64,000 nucleotides of DNA. It comes from Cephalopachus bancanus. Taxonomy: Eukaryota > Chordata > Mammalia > Primates > Tarsiidae. Numbering within the stretch: the first letter of the stretch is position 1; each line of letters begins with the position of its first letter. Of the stretch, positions 13,697 to 25,660 are shown in pieces. A program made the position numbers and the translations under genes. The DNA lies in contig JAPVLO010000380.1 of assembly GCA_027257055.1 (NCBI GenBank), positions 62,001 through 126,000 of the forward strand. Direction: 5' to 3'. The notes under the pieces were generated by a model. It saw nothing but the letters and a program-made list of their open reading frames with translations, was not told the DNA's origin and did not search any database.

Positions 13697-15639
13697 CTTT
13701 TTGTTTTTGTTTTTGAGCCAAAAAGAATGCTTGGCTGGAGACAGTAGGAAGGTTACCCGATAAGCCCCTTGTGTTTTTCTAAGAGGCCCCAGTCCCTTCT
13801 TGCCCTCCAAGCCAAGGTTCAGAGGAGTTGGATAGCTTTCCTGATGTGCTGTTTGCCCCACCTGACCTACTCTCCATCTTACTCTAAGCCCCTCTAAGAG
13901 GTGATCTGTGGGAAGGGCACCAATGAGCTTCCCTGGCTCTGGCTCCAGCTGAGAAAATGATACTAAGTTATATTTATAGGACTAAGTATATCCCGTATGC
14001 ATTGCTTATCTGAAATTCAAGTGTAAAGGGAGTCCTGTTTTTTATCTGGCAGCCCTATGCCAATACTGTGTTTTATAGGCGAATTTACTTTCTGCAGTGC
14101 AGACACCTCTGGGCTTTCACTGCCTTTTCCTGGCGCCTGGGCTTGTCTCCTCCTGTTGCACCCCGACCTCTCAGGGCACTCAGGGCACTAGTGGTGGACC
14201 ATTTACTTCTCTTCCTTCCAGACAGCCCCAGGCCGTTCTCTCCTGTGCTGACTCAAGTGTAACCACTTTCCCTTGCGGGGCACCTGGGGCAAAGGGGAGG
14301 TCCTGAGTTACTCTTGTCCCTCGAATGCCTTTTTTTCTTTAACTTTCTGCGAGTGGGCTGAGAGCATTCTCTCCAGTGAAGTTAATGCTTACTACTTACA
14401 GTTTAGGAGTGTTTATCAGGCCAAGTGAGTTCTGGGTGAAGGTTATTTTTTTTCTCTAGCGAAGTATTGCTATCAGTCAGGAATCCGTTGAGTTTGCATA
14501 AAGTCAAACAATGCTAAATAGAAAAATGTCTGTTTGTTCTGGGTTTGGCCTCAACTAGCTGTGGGGGATGAGTGGGGAATCCTTAATCTGGGTGACAGGG
14601 AAGCCGCCCAGGGACACCATTTAAATATCAGCTCACGGAATGGGGATGGGGTCCAGCCCTTTCTCCTGGGAGAGCAGGGACACAGGTATTAATGGGATTC
14701 TGGATGCACAAAAAACCTTTCTGTAAACCAGAAACCTACCCCAGAAGGCCTTTCTCCTCCCACCCTCTGGGGGGCTACTTGATAGGAAGGAATGTCTGCA
14801 GGCTGTGAAGCCCGAGAGGAAACCTCCAAGCACCAGGGCTAAGCACACCCTCCTTGTGGACCGATATGCTCCAAATGCCCATGTGCGCCCACGTGTGCTA
14901 TATGGGATGGGAAGCAAAGAGCCTCTCGGAACTCAAGGATAAGTCCTCACTCTTGCAGCCTCCTGTGGGCCTCCTGATTTGGAGGCTAAACTTCAAAGAG
15001 CTCAGCCAATGCCTTTGTCCATTTTGTTGCTTGGGAAGGTGTAGAAAGAGCAGGAGCGGCGAATCTGTCAGGCCTTTCCTTTTTCCAACTGTGGCTGAGG
15101 GGCTACCCTTTTCTCTTTCTGGGTGCCCAGAATTATAGAGCAGGCTGATGACACCTGACACCCAAGCATGGGGTGAAAATGAACTGGTTCACCAACCAGC
15201 ACCCTCATCCTGCAGGGCTACCACCCTGCTCAGCCCTCTTCCCGCAGCTTGAAGGGTCTCCAGGGCTAGGGAGACTGCGTGCTGCCACCCCACCCTCTAC
15301 CCTGGGACTTGCAGTTTCGGATGCTGCTGCTTCCTTAGCCACCTTGAGCTGTGATCTCCAGACGTCAAGAAGATCCAAAGAAGCCCACGTTAGGAAAGCC
15401 TTGCGGAGGCCAACCCTAGAGGGGCTGAATGATTCCTTAGAGCCAAGAGCCATTTTACATCACAAGCCAGGCGTATATTTTTTCCTTTCACTCCTGGCTG
15501 GCAATTACATTGTTCTAGTACTGCCATTCCCCATACAATGTCCAAGAGAGACATCCCATTTAGACTCAGCCCTCATTCCCACAGAGCCCAGAACTATCCT
15601 CAAAAATTCCTGCCGCAGGTGGCCAGCAGGCCAGAGTTC
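13697..15639. other. Alu-free intron 1 stretch, mostly unique
   Basis: Nearly 2 kb without a recognised SINE in an otherwise saturated intron. A short motif (TTATCTGAAATTCAAGT ... ATCCTG/GTCCTG ... ATCTGGCA) at 13995-14062 recurs at 21325-21385, so an old repeat lies there. No exon is evident; the 212-residue open frame at 15173-15811 has no recognisable domain. Confidence 0.5.
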
Positions 15640-15862
15640 AGATGCAAGCCAATTACAACCATGTCAGCCAATATCTGTGGAGTATGCTGGTGGAAGCTAT
15701 GTCTATCCGCTCCTATCACCACAGTCCTCTTGTCCTCACAGGGGTCCAGAGAGGTTAAAGAGCTTTCCCGAGGTCTTACCACAAGGTGGTGAGGGACTGG
15801 GTGGCCCTTGACCCTCTTACTGCAGAGCTACTAGCTAACCACTGAGCAGCACTGCCCACTGG
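15640..15862 (-). repeat. MIR SINE, antisense
   Basis: AGAGAGGTTAAAGAGCTTTCCC and the following CTAGCTAACCACTGAGCAGC match the reverse complement of MIR. Confidence 0.7.
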
Positions 15863-16407
15863 CCCACTTGCCATCACATACTGTACTCAGCAGATATTCA
15901 TAGATTTAAGGGTGGGATGTATTAGGTGATAGCACAGTAATAGAGTTCCTTATTAGCATTCCCTAATTGTCTAATTTTGAGTCTAAGAGACTAACTAGTC
16001 ACAAACTCCCCAAATGTCTGAGCCACTGCAGTTGTATGTGGTGAAATGGGTACCCCTTCAGGGGCACACCAATAGTCTCACCAAGGTCCCCTCCCAGCCA
16101 TATCAGTGTCCTTGCCTGGACTGCCTCTCTTGCCTGGTTACCCGTCAACCCTGTGCACATCATATACATTTATTCAGTAGGTGGTCATTACATTTTGGCT
16201 CCACGCCATGCATCATATTGACTTCTGAAAATGTCACCTCCAGTCTTCAAGAGAGCTACAAACACATGTGTGCAGAAAGACAGGGCAAACTTTCATGGAA
16301 CAATGGACACTATATGAATAACCTTTTGCTGATCATGTCCCACAGGCCTGTGTATATGCTGGGCACTGGAGGAAGATGATGGAGACAAAATCCCTGACTT
16401 TAAGAAA
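15863..16407. other. Unique intronic sequence
   Basis: No element or gene recognised. Confidence 0.45.
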
Positions 16408-16417
16408 CTGACATTTG

Positions 16418-16710
16418 CGCCAGGCTCGGTGGCTCAACCTGTAATCCCAGCACTTTGGGAGGCCAAGGCAAGTGGATTGCCTGAGCCCGCGGGTTCAAGA
16501 TGAGCCCAGGCAGCTTGACGAGACCGCCTCTCTACAATAAATAAAAAATTAGCCGGGTGTGGTAGTGCATGCCTGTAGTTCCAGCTACTTGGAAGGCTGA
16601 GGCAGAAGGATCGCCGGAGCCAAGCAGGTTGACACTGGGGTGGCTGTGTGAGTGTGCCACTGCACTCCAGCCTGGGCAATGGAGTGAGACTCCAACTCAA
16701 AAAAAAAAAG
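16418..16710 (+). mobile_element. Alu SINE, sense
   Basis: Exact 10-bp target duplication CTGACATTTG at 16408-16417 and 16711-16720. Confidence 0.96.
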
Positions 16711-16720
16711 CTGACATTTG

Positions 16721-17456
16721 GAATCTGGTCAAGGATGATTGGTGAGTGGTGATTGGAAACACATGGGCAGAGGACAGGGCACTCTACTACACAACTTCAG
16801 AACCAAGTGGCAGTGGAGCCTGAAGTTTGCAAATGCAGCTGCTGGAGCAGCTGGGTGGCTACTCTCACACCTGAAAGGGTGGCCTTGATCCAAGGCTGCC
16901 TAGTAGCATTCACTTGCATGAAGTTGTACTTCCCACTATAGCTGTCTATCCAGTCTACTCAAGAAAATAACCATAGAAGAAGAAAGAAAGGGGAAGGTAA
17001 AGATTTCCTGTGAATTCTACTCAAATTATAGCCAGAGGCATCCCACTTTTCCATGTATGCTGTGTAGAAAAGACCACAGTTACATTAAGTATTTCATGTG
17101 GGTAAGCCTTTTTGGTCTGAACTCTCCCTCCATCACTCCCCAGAAATAATTTTGAAAGCATTCCACTTCTGTGAGGAAGAACAGGGGGAAAGGTTTATTA
17201 TACATCCAAAGTATTTGAAAGCATAAAAAATTAACAGCTTAAGATGTGATTTCTTTTCTTTTTTTAACTCCTGAGAGTTAAACCAGTTTTATTTATGGTC
17301 AATATTCAACTGTTAGCTTTATTACAATCAAAATAAATTTTGGCTTAAGTCACAATTTATGATCTTATTTTGAGTATGTATCAGTAGTATAAAATGTGAT
17401 TTCTAATTCATCATAGCCCAATTCATCTTAGGTTCAAAGCCTTGGAATAGTTTTGA
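16721..17456. other. Unique intronic sequence, AT-rich to the right
   Basis: Nothing recognised apart from AT-rich sequence at 17220-17400. Confidence 0.45.
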
Positions 17457-17584
17457 TTTTTTTTTTTTTTTTTTGATTGGAGTCTCACTCTGTCACCCAG
17501 GTTGGAGTGAAGCGGCATGCTCACAGCCACCGTAGCCTCCTCCCAAAGTGCAGGGATTATAGGCATGAGCCACTGAACCCGGCC
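17457..17584 (-). mobile_element. Internally deleted Alu, antisense
   Basis: Has the right-arm 3' end (TGATTGGAGTCTCACTCTG) joined through CACCGTAGCC to the left-arm 5' end (TCCCAAAGTGCAGGGATTAT): about 170 bp of the centre is missing. Flanked by AATAGTTTT repeats. Confidence 0.88.
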
Positions 17585-17854
17585 TGAAATAGTTTTTATT
17601 TTGCCTTTTGAAAAACATTTTCTATGATCAGCCAGCAACCCTACATAAGGCTGATCGTGTTATGCATTACACAGCTCTAGAGAAGCATTTACACAGGCGA
17701 CAGTGTGAATGGCAATACCACCCCTCTCAAAGTTGTGCTGGGCGAACCTTCCCCCAACCATGTGGGCCAGGTCCAGCCTCAGTCCTATCTCCTATAATTT
17801 ATCAGTTCTCAAGTATTGGACTGTGCATGGTTTTTACTTGCAATAAAATGAGAA

Positions 17855-17987
17855 AATAATAATAAGAATAATAGCTAACATTTATTGAGTGCTTACTGTG
17901 AGCCAGGTACAGCAATAACTCCTTTATTTCTACCAACAGCCCTCTAGGACACTCTCCCCATTTTCCGGGTTGAAACAGAACCTGGAA
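17855..17987 (-). repeat. MIR SINE, antisense
   Basis: AGCTAACATTTATTGAGTGC and GTGAGCCAGGTAC fit the antisense 3' end of MIR; it abuts the Alu at 17988. Confidence 0.65.
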
Positions 17988-18281
17988 CTGGGTGCAGTGG
18001 CTCACGTCTAAATCCCAGCACTTTGGGATGCCAAGGTGAGAGGATTGCCTGAGCCCATGGGTTTGAGACCAGCCTGGGCAACTTGGCGAGACCTCATCTC
18101 TACAATAAATCAAGAAAAATTAGCCAGGCGTGGTGGTGTGTGCTTGTAGTTCCAGCTACTTGGAAGGTTTAGGTGGAAGGATCACCAGAGTCCACCAGGT
18201 TGAGGCTGCAGTGGCCATGAGAGTGCCACTGCCCTCTAGCCTGGGTGACACAGTGAGACTCTGACTCAAAAAAAAAAAAAA
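17988..18281 (+). mobile_element. Alu SINE, sense
   Basis: Flanked by GAAACAGAACCTG and GAAACTGAACCTG, a 13-bp duplication with one mismatch. Confidence 0.94.
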
Positions 18282-18530
18282 AGAAACTGAACCTGCAGCA
18301 GCCTTAAGCCACCAACTGGTCCTCCCGAGAACCCACCTATGTTCTGAAACCACATCTCAGAATATCGCTTCTGACACACTTTTTGGTGTCAAACTGACCT
18401 TTCTTTTGTGAAATGCTGGTGATTGGGAGGATACTGTTACTGTCACCCCTTCTTCTCTGTCCCTGTATCCTTCCTACATCCTGGCCACCCCATAGTTAGG
18501 TCTTCAGTATCTTCCAGGTGGGCTTCCCGC
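18282..18530. other. Unique intronic sequence
   Basis: Nothing recognised. Confidence 0.4.
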
Positions 18531-18694
18531 TTTCTTTTTTCTTTTTGAGTAGGAGTCTCACTCTGTCGCCCAGGCTGGAGTGCTGTGGCATGCTCCCAGC
18601 CACCACAGCCTCGACCTGCTGGGCTCTGGCGATCCTTCCTCCTCAGCCTTCCAAGTTGCTGGAACTACAGGCACGCCCTACCGCGCTCTGCTAA
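18531..18694 (-). mobile_element. 5'-truncated Alu (right arm only), antisense
   Basis: Right arm only, with GGGCTTCCC on both flanks (18520s and 18696), so an ordinary 5'-truncated retroposition. Confidence 0.9.
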
Positions 18695-19358
18695 GGGCTT
18701 CCCAATTTCTACTCTTCCTTCCACTTAGCCAGATATTGGTGCCAGAATGCACATCATCACACACAACTCTAATCCATTCCTCCTTCCTCCGCTCAGAAAC
18801 CTTCCGGGACTTTCTTCTGCTTCAACTGGGATTCAGGGCTGTCCACACTCAGTCTAATTCCAGTTTATCCTGGTTTCATCCTAGCAGAGGAGCTCCATTC
18901 TACAGCCAAGTTACTGTTCCTGGACTAGCGGGACCACATCCTTTCTCTCCCGTTTCCCACCACCTCTGCCCCTGGCAGCTCTGGCCACTGTTCCCATCCC
19001 TCCTAGATCCATGCCTTTACTTACTCATTCAGCAAACCTATTTTGAGCACCTCCTCCTTACTGGCTTTAGTCCCGGTGGTGGGTCTCATGGGGCTTTTAG
19101 TCCAGCAGCAGAGAAGTGAATGAACAATTATAAGAAGTATTACAAAAGGCAAGGGTCCCAGCTGCTAACCTGAAGTTCTGACTATGAGGGGGTGGTTGGT
19201 CAGGAAAGACCTTTCTGATGCTGTGGGAATGCATCTTCTCTCTACCTCCAATTAGCTGTGGCCCATCTCCCCTTTAATTCTGGGACCCTCTGCGGCTCTG
19301 CTCCTGAAACAAGTTTCTCTCTTTATCTCATTTGACTGTTGTAGCAAATATTTGTTGG
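18695..19358. other. Intronic sequence with an old unassigned repeat
   Basis: 19017-19225 (CATTCAGCAAACC ... GAGCACCTCC ... GGGGCTTTTAG ... GTCAGGAAAGACC) belongs to an ancient mammalian interspersed repeat that also appears at 41895-41985; family not assigned. Confidence 0.4.
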
Positions 19359-20190
<832 letters not shown>

Positions 20191-20525
20191 CAGGTGAGGC
20201 CAGGTAAGGGGGTTATGCCTGTCATTCTAGCACTTTGGGAAGCCAAGACAAGAGGATTGTTTAAACCCAGCTTGGGCAACATAGTGAGATCTCGTCTCTA
20301 TAAGAAATATAAAAATTAGCCAGGCATGGTGGTGCATGCCTATACTCAAGAGATCTCGTCTCTATAAGAAATATAAAAATTAGCCAGGCATGGTGGTGCA
20401 TGCCTATACTTAAGAGGCTGAGGCGGAAGGAATGCCAAACCCAGGAGATAAAGGCTGCTATGAGTCATGATTGCGCCACTGCACTACAGCCTGGGCAAAA
20501 CGATGAGACTCTGACTCAAACCAAA
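20191..20525 (+). mobile_element. Alu SINE, sense, with a 64-bp internal tandem duplication
   Basis: The interarm segment from GAGATCTCGTCTC to CCTATACT(C/T)AA occurs twice in tandem, at 20286-20349 and 20350-20413. Confidence 0.92.
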
Positions 20526-21554
20526 CAAAGCAAAAGCAGTTCATGCGAGTTTGCCCATCCAAGTGGCAAAGGTGAACTATGAAAGCTTGAAAGCCTGCAT
20601 AGTTAAGTAGTGTGCACCTTTGGGTGCTGGGGAGGGGAGCTCTCCAGGCATGGGATAAACAAGCAGAACATTCATGACTGCAGAAAGCATCTACAAATCA
20701 GTGGAAGACTGGGGAGCTAGATGGCACCCAGGGAGAGAGCTCCCTCTTTCTACAGAAAGCACAGGCCCACCCCTGTGAAGAAGATTTGCCTGGTGTGTGG
20801 GCTGCAGACGACAGGAGAGGCATGGGCCCCTGTCAATAGTCACCCTGATCTCCACTTCCTGGGATAAATGAACGCTCCTGTCAGAGCACACTCATCTGTC
20901 TGGGCGACTGGGCTCCAGGCCAGCTTGCAGCTGACCCACATAAGCCTGCCACAAAACAAACAGAGAGCCCTGCACTCCCACTCCTGCTGAGTCCACAGGA
21001 TCAGGAAAAGCTGTGAGCCCTTCCCGGGTCCTGGCAGTGAAACATCTTGTCTTCTCCCTGCATTCATCCTGACTGCATAAGGAGGCAGTTCCCAAAGGCA
21101 ACAGCCATGAGAGTCTAGCCCCAGCACCAAAAGGGGTCTGAGAGGGAGGTGGTCCTGGAACCGAGGATGTCAGTTTAGACACACTTGCAGTCCAGAGTGG
21201 CTGGGCAGGGAGGAAGCTAAAGAAAAAATTCCCAGATCCTCTCTCTCCCTTCTGTCCTCAGATCTGCTTGTGCTCCATATTAGCCAATAAAGTACTTTGC
21301 TGAATACTTACCCTAAAAATTATTTACTGTTTATCTGAAATTCAAGTCTCACTGGGCATCCTGTGCTAAATCTGACACCCCAAGCAGAAGACACCCTACT
21401 CCCTTCACACGTACCTACTCAGGATGGCAGGAGGCCAGCCCATGAGCAGGGATGGGACCCCTTGGTGGACCTCCAGTCACTAACCCACAATGCAAAATGC
21501 TGGACTTGTGTCCTTCTTACCTCACCAAGTCTCTGTCAATGTATTTGAATAAAA
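20526..21554. other. Unique intronic sequence with short old repeats
   Basis: No gene. The element-like segment at 21325-21385 matches 13995-14062. Minus-strand open frames at 20691-21182 have no recognisable domain. Confidence 0.4.
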
Positions 21555-21565
21555 AATAACCAGGA

Positions 21566-21642
21566 CGGCAACCCCCTCAGGTCTCTTCCCACTGTGGGAG
21601 CTTTTCTGTCCTCTCAATAAATCCTGCTTTCAAAAAATAAAT
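21566..21642 (+). mobile_element. Short polyadenylated retroposon resembling an ERV R region (copy 1)
   Basis: A 66-nt body (21566-21631) followed by an A-rich tail, flanked by 11-bp duplications AATAACCAGGA at 21555-21565 and 21643-21653. The body has a hairpin-capable CTTCCCACTGTGGGAG, then CAATAAAT 10-15 nt before the tail. A second copy is at 48369. The structure is that of an L1-mobilised RNA that starts at a fixed cap site and ends at the AATAAA of an LTR. Confidence 0.65.
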
Positions 21643-22021
21643 AATAACCAGGATAGAATATACGCTCCCAAAATGCCATTTAAAAAGCTAAAAGGACAAC
21701 TATTGTGAGCCTATATTTTTAGAAATACTGTGGGTCAGAGGAAATAAAAATATGTCCAGGTTCATTCCAGTGGGCAGGCATTTTGCTGGAAGTTCTGAAT
21801 CATTATGTAGCTAGTGGCCTAAGCATGCTTTTTTTGTTGAGGCACAAAAATTGCAAAGTTATCTCTTGGTGACCATGAGAAGCCTTTTCGATACTATTGG
21901 CCAAATTTGCGGTACAGTCTGCGACTGAACAGACAGTAAGAAAAGTAATCTTGAACCTTCCTGTTAATGCTATTGAGTTAGTTGGGCCTGAAGGACTTGA
22001 AATGAGTCAATTAAAAGAAAA

Positions 22022-22315
22022 TTAGCAGGTGTGGTGGGTCATGTCTGTCATCCCAGCACTTTGGGAGGCCGAGGTGGGAGGATTGCTTGAGCCCAGGAGT
22101 TTTGAGACCAGTCTGAGCAACATAGCAAGACCTTGTCTCTATAAAAAAATTTAAAAATTAACCAGATGTGGTGGCACATGCCTGTAGTCCCAGCTACTCT
22201 GGAGACTGAGGTGGAAAGATTGCCTGAGCCCAGGTGGTCAAGGCTGTGGTGAGTGAAGATCATGCCACTGCACTTTGGCCTGGACAACAGAGTGAGACCC
22301 CAACTAAAAAAAAAG
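22022..22315 (+). mobile_element. Alu SINE, sense
   Basis: Full-length, older type (CTATAAAAAAATTTAAAAATTA linker), tail short. Confidence 0.92.
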
Positions 22316-22398
22316 TTATGTTTGATTGGAGGAGTTATCTTTCTTAAGAGCTCTTTTGAAAGCAAGTGAACAAATGAATGAACTGGCGAATGAAAATA

Positions 22399-23275
22399 TA
22401 CACCCCAAAAAGCAGAATTATTTTTTTGGAGGGTGGACTCTCATAGTACCAGTTCCCCCTGCTGGATAAGTGTTCTAGGAACCCATGGGCATCAGTGTAC
22501 CAACTAGTGTTGTTGTGAGAGACTACTTTCGACTTCAGTGAATTTTTTTTGGAGATTGTTCCAATACGTTTGCCCATTTCATGATGAGCGATTTACGGGT
22601 GTACCTGCCTACACCATGCTTAATGTTCACCAGTTTTTGACCAAAAACGACATGACCCCCATGCCCCACCCTCCCTATTCACCCACTCTTTCCCTGAGTG
22701 ACCTATTTTTTTAATTTTCCCTGATGAAAACAGTCCTCAAAAGGAAACGTTTTGCCGATGTGAAAGAGGCGAAACGAAAAACTGCACAAGCACTAAAAAG
22801 CATCAAAATTAACTAGTCTGAAAACTTTTGAGCAGTGGAAAAAACATCTCAGTAGGTGTATTACATCAAACAAAGAGTACTTTGAAGGTGCCTGAAGTTT
22901 AAACATTTAATAATAAATACACAATTTTTTTTTTTTTGAGTTGGAGTCTCATTTTGTTGCCCAGGCTGGAGTGCAGTGCCATGCTCACTACCACCACAGC
23001 GTCGACCTGCTGGACTTGGGCAATCCTTCTACCTCAACCTTCCAAATAGCTGGAACTATAGGCACGCGCCACCACACCCAGCTCATTTTTTTGATTTATT
23101 GTAGAGATGAGGTCTTGCCAAGTTGCCCAGGTTGGTTTTGAATCCCTAGACTCAGGCAGTCCTCTTGCCTTGGCCTCCCAAAGTGCTGGGATTACAGGCT
23201 AGAGCCCCCATGCCCAGCCTTAAGTACACAATTTTTAATAAATAATTTCCAGGTTTTTTTGGGTCCCCCTTCTTA
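22399..23275 (+). mobile_element. Mariner-type DNA transposon relic, interrupted by an Alu
   Basis: 5' end ACACCCCAAAAAGCAGAATT and 3' end reverse-complement ...GACCCAAAAAAACCTGGAAATT form inverted repeats. With breaks, 22610-22860 reads as the C-terminal part of a mariner transposase: QFLTKND, then MPHPPYSPTLSLSDL (the HPPYSPDLAPSD block with the last catalytic Asp region), then MKTVLKRKRFADVKEAKRKT. Stops and a short internal deletion leave it dead. A diverged second copy lies at 48.8-49.9 kb. Confidence 0.8.
22925..23219 (-). mobile_element. Alu SINE, antisense, inside the mariner relic
   Basis: Flanked by TACACAATTTTT on both sides (about 22917 and 23223), dating the insertion after the mariner. 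Confidence 0.93.
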
Positions 23276-23429
23276 CATCCAGGTGTGTATGTTATATAAA
23301 TTCTGCTCATTTTTACTGAGGACTCAGAATATCCCACTGCTCTTTCATCACGACGTAAGACATTGGGGACTTACTTATAAATTCGTCTTTATTGTTTGAA
23401 AGGTAAAAGTTAAATGTTCTGTTTTACAG

Positions 23430-23847
23430 CAGTCACGAAGGCGAAGGAAGAAACCAAGCCCTACCTACCACTCCCACGACCTTTCCCAGGGAGCCTGCGA
23501 GCTGACCATGGGCCATTTTCCTTTCCTCACACCAGTGTGTACCAGTCTGCCTTGATGTCTTCAACAACACAACCTGGAAAACCATACGCAGGAAATGCAA
23601 ACATTCCCTGGGTGACCTCTGCTAGGCCAAAGCTCCTTCCACCTCTTGCATTTAATCACACGGTTGGACACATAATACTTTCAGAACATAAAAGTGTAAA
23701 ATTTAATTGCTCAATAAAGGTACCTAATGTGTACCAGGACAGCACAATTTCTTGGTGGAAAGATGGGAAGGAATTGCTCGGGGCACATCATGCGATTACA
23801 CAGTTTTATCCGGATGATGAAGTTACAACAATAATTGCTTTCTTCAG
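23430..23847 (+). CDS. MERTK: MERTK coding exon 2: extracellular linker and most of Ig-like domain 1
   Basis: This 418-bp exon begins after the acceptor TTTTACAG in phase 1 (the first base of the Ala codon comes from exon 1) and ends ...TTCAG before the donor GTATGT; the last codon AG|C is completed in exon 3. It reads [20 protein letters not shown] at its start, a Pro-rich linker of low conservation, followed by the conserved Ig1 strands: [20 protein letters not shown] (first Ig cysteine), [19 protein letters not shown] (core Trp) and [13 protein letters not shown]. Ig1 contributes the main GAS6 LG-domain contact in TAM receptors. Sequons are NHT (in AFNHTVG) and NCS (in FNCSI). The frame is open throughout. 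Identification as MERTK rather than AXL or TYRO3 rests on near identity of the Ig1 block to human MERTK as remembered. Confidence 0.97.
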
Positions 23848-24127
23848 GTATGTGTTCTTACTTTCTTTTTAAAAGTTGTTTTTGCTAATACTGCCTCAAA
23901 AGCAAAGGCAGCCATTTGTTTCCTATTTAAATAACCCTGGTCCCTTTAGAGCATTGATGAATAGCTGACAGTCTGTGTTGTTGACCTCTTTTAAATTGAT
24001 CTTGGCCCCATTGGAACTGTTGGTTAACCTATACTCGGGGCTGGAGCTGGGGGCTACTTCCCTCCTGACCTGCACGTCACACCAATTACAGCCAGATCCA
24101 AGAACTCTACCAGTGAGTGAGAATAGT

Positions 24128-24428
24128 TTTTCTTTCTTTTTTTTTTTGAGTTGGAGTCTCACTCCATTGCCCAGACTGGAGTGCAGTGACACACTCACGG
24201 CCAAATCGCCATCAAATAATGGGCTCTGGTGATCCTTCTGCCTCAACCTTCCAAGTAGCTGGAACTACATGCATGCACGTCCATGCCCAGCTAATTTTTT
24301 GATTTATTGTAGAGCTGAGGTCTCGCCAAGTTGCCTAGTCTGGTCTCAAGCCCGTGGGTTCAGACAATCCTCTAACCTCAGCCTCCCCAAAGTGCTGGGA
24401 TTATAGGCATGAGCCACTGGACTCGGCC
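24128..24428 (-). mobile_element. Alu SINE, antisense
   Basis: Flanks GAATAGTTTTT and GAATAGTGTTT suggest a target duplication. It lies about 280 bp after exon 2. Confidence 0.92.
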
Positions 24429-24477
24429 AGGAATAGTGTTTCTTAAGGGGTATGAGGAGACATCAAAATCACACAGA

Positions 24478-24640
24478 GGCTAGGTACATAGTCTTAGCTA
24501 CTCTGGAGGTTGAGGCAGGAGGATCGCTTGGTGCGGCCCCAGGAGGTCTTGGCTGCAGTGAGCTATGATTGTGCCACTGCACTCCAGCCTGGGCAATGGA
24601 GCAAGACCCTGTCTCAAAAAAAAAAAAAAACAAAAAGGAA
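24478..24640 (+). mobile_element. 5'-truncated Alu (right arm), sense
   Basis: Starts in the interarm region (TAGTCTTAGCTACTCTGGAG) and ends GTCTCAAAA with A/G-rich tail; the standard GTCTC end marks an older copy. Confidence 0.85.
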
Positions 24641-25660
24641 AAAATGCACCCAGTGGTCGTGGGGCATGGGGGTGTTAAAACAATGCAGCCCTCCCATCCT
24701 CATTTGCCCCATGGCCCCTGCTTTCCTCCTCTCTCTACCCTTGCTGCTGAGAATCCTGATACAGATGGAGCCCCTATACATATGGGGCTAGGGAAAGGTG
24801 GAGTCCAAAGTCTCAGGAAATGATACAGGCCCTCGGTCACTGGGGATGCCATCTCAGTATTTTACTTTGTTCTACAAGAGCAAACTAGGTGAGGTGGGGG
24901 GTGACAGGGATAGCCAAGTCAGGACTTGTGTCTGGGATGCTCCATTCTCTCAGAGATGGAGCCATCCTATCTCAGAATGCTACAGGTCGGGTAGAGCTGC
25001 CTCTCTTCTCATCACCCCCTTTGTATTCTTTACTCTTTCCTCTTTGCCAGGAAGTTTAAGTTCTGCTCCAGGACTTCATTGCATGGACAGTTTTAGAATT
25101 GTGTTGACCTGTGGTTTTTAAAGGCTTAAAATGAGGTCAGAGCCACACAGAGTTGAAACGAGAAGGTTTTCTCTTGCATTCCTCCATTCTGGAGTGGAGC
25201 CCTCTTTGATCTGCTATGTTTTCACTTTCTCTGACACTATCCTTGGCGTGGCCCCGTACCGTGTCATGCCTTTCAGTGAATCATTTTATGTTTCCTTTTC
25301 AGAAAACCACCTCTCAGTTACCGTAGGGATAATGACCTGTTTAGAGTTTAGTGTGTCAACACTTCCACAAGATGTGCCTTTTCTACATTTTATTCCAAGT
25401 TTTAGGTGTGGTCAGCAGATAACCCCTCAACCTCAAGGCAAAGAACACAACTTCCACATTTTCCCTTGGTTGACTTAAGCTCTGGCTAGGTCTCTCTGCC
25501 TACCATTCTCAACCAGTGACTAAGACCACTTAGAAGATTTGACTGTATTTTTTTTCTGCATCAACTACAAAATACTGATGTCTTACTATCATACAGACAT
25601 AGCTTGTGATGAGAGAAGTAAAATCTTCATTTAATAGTAAATGAATGAAGAGCCGTTTGT
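24641..25660. other. Unique intronic sequence, about 1 kb
   Basis: Open frames at 24798-25121 and 25131-25478 on the + strand have no recognisable domain or splice-bounded exon. Confidence 0.45.

Noticed and set aside
15173..15811. 212-residue + strand open frame, the longest in the window
   Set aside because: No recognisable domain, low-complexity Pro/Ser composition, its 3' part runs over an antisense MIR, and no splice or promoter context supports it within intron 1.
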